A DNA stretch of 64,000 nucleotides from SHVO01 sp041905795 (GTDB lineage: Bacteria > Pseudomonadota > Alphaproteobacteria > Rhodospirillales > Rhodospirillaceae), in assembly GCA_041905795.1 (NCBI GenBank), contig JAYRKL010000002.1, positions 124,001 through 188,000 on the forward strand, written 5' to 3'. The position numbers and the translations under genes were made by a program. This document shows positions 63,669-64,000 of this stretch, piece by piece (the first letter of the stretch is position 1; every line of letters begins with the position of its first letter). The notes under the pieces are model-generated. The model was not told the DNA's origin, made no database searches, and worked only from the letters and a program-made list of their open reading frames with translations.

Positions 63669-64000
63669 TTAGGACTTCGGGCTGGAGGGCGTCTCGGTTT
63701 TGGGGGCGGGAGCCGGCGCGTCTTGAGGCGCCGGATGGCCGCGGAACAGGAAGCGCGGGCCCATCATTCCCCCCGGCATCATTCCTCCCGGGCCACCGGG
63801 GCCGCCTTGCATCATGCCCCCGGGCATCATTCCGCCCGGGCCGCCCGGACCACCCATCATCCCGTCATGCATCATTCCACCGCGCATCATGCCGGGCCGG
63901 GGCCCATGGAATCGGGGATGCATGACGGCGGAAGCGATCCCTGCGACCACCAGGACCACGGCGAAAAACGCACACCAGCCGGCGATGATCTTGCCGGCGG
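63669..64000 (-). CDS. Met/Gly/Pro-rich membrane-anchored small protein (5' end outside window)
   Basis: The frame is open to the window edge and has at least 109 codons. A hydrophobic helix (KIIAGWCAFFAVVLVVAGIA) is followed by a low-complexity tail with repeated GGMMPGGMM and GGPGGPGG units, then FLFRGHPAPQDAPAPAPKTE. A GTG at 63959 lies inside the membrane helix, so the true start is upstream. Met-rich tails can bind copper or silver ions, but that is only a suggestion. No family was recognised. Confidence 0.6.
   Translation of the reverse strand, partial: AGKIIAGWCAFFAVVLVVAGIASAVMHPRFHGPRPGMMRGGMMHDGMMGGPGGPGGMMPGGMMQGGPGGPGGMMPGGMMGPRFLFRGHPAPQDAPAPAPKTETPSSPKS

Overview
The window is GC-rich, gene-dense, free-living bacterial chromosome. 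It looks alphaproteobacterial: there is an alpha-type fused BkdA1/A2 E1, a complete phenylacetate (paa) cluster, large TonB-dependent receptors with the SVEEIVVTGSR plug start, NodT/HAE1 efflux genes, and intergenic palindromes of the GTCAAGCCCG and GAAAAGTGG..CCGGTTTTC types seen in many alphaproteobacteria. The genus cannot be fixed from the sequence; a Rhizomicrobium/Micropepsaceae-like or other oligotrophic soil lineage is a guess. No rRNA, tRNA, CRISPR array, phage or intact insertion sequence was seen.

Layout. 1-3246 (minus): a partial secreted FG-GAP repeat protein and a glutathione transferase. 3316-9326 (plus): alpha/beta hydrolase, SelO, PLP aminotransferase, FAD monooxygenase, small DUF2783-like protein and class II aldolase, tightly packed. 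9515-15719: two tandem paralogous TonB-dependent receptors, each followed by a strong terminator. 15774-22171: a methyltransferase, a TetR regulator, then an Lrp/AsnC regulator divergent from the branched-chain 2-oxoacid dehydrogenase genes (E1 fusion and E2). 22176-35173: phenylacetate catabolism, with paaY, paaABCDE, paaJ and paaI on minus and paaG, paaZ, paaK, an EthD protein and a fused enoyl-CoA hydratase/3-hydroxyacyl-CoA dehydrogenase on plus. PaaK makes phenylacetyl-CoA, PaaABCE epoxidises it, PaaG isomerises it to the oxepin, PaaZ opens and oxidises the ring, and PaaJ with the fused beta-oxidation enzyme finish to acetyl-CoA and succinyl-CoA. Separate paaF and paaH are absent, so the fusion probably covers both.

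35183-50581: mixed housekeeping and accessory genes (degenerate receiver protein, CreA, peroxiredoxin, MFS carrier, RecQ, DUF938, cupin, DUF983; a NeuD/C-methyltransferase/epimerase sugar trio; RraA-like; penicillin acylase with a membrane protein and a CxxCH protein). 50563-59019: GNAT, a TetR gene with its own terminator, a decayed RND gene interrupted by a 103-bp repeat, a DODA-type dioxygenase, and an intact tripartite RND efflux operon on minus. 59487-64000: an ammonia-lyase of the HAL/PAL family with Cys in place of the MIO serine, a GFA protein, an FkbM methyltransferase, a Tat-exported epimerase and a partial Met/Gly/Pro-rich protein.

Most distinctive points: the Ala-Cys-Gly MIO motif at 59910-59918; the near-consensus paaA promoter with a palindrome filling its spacer; twin 19-bp palindromes before paaY; the RND pseudogene whose frame is restored by exact removal of the inserted repeat; and shared operator-like sites linking the neighbouring TetR gene to that dead target.
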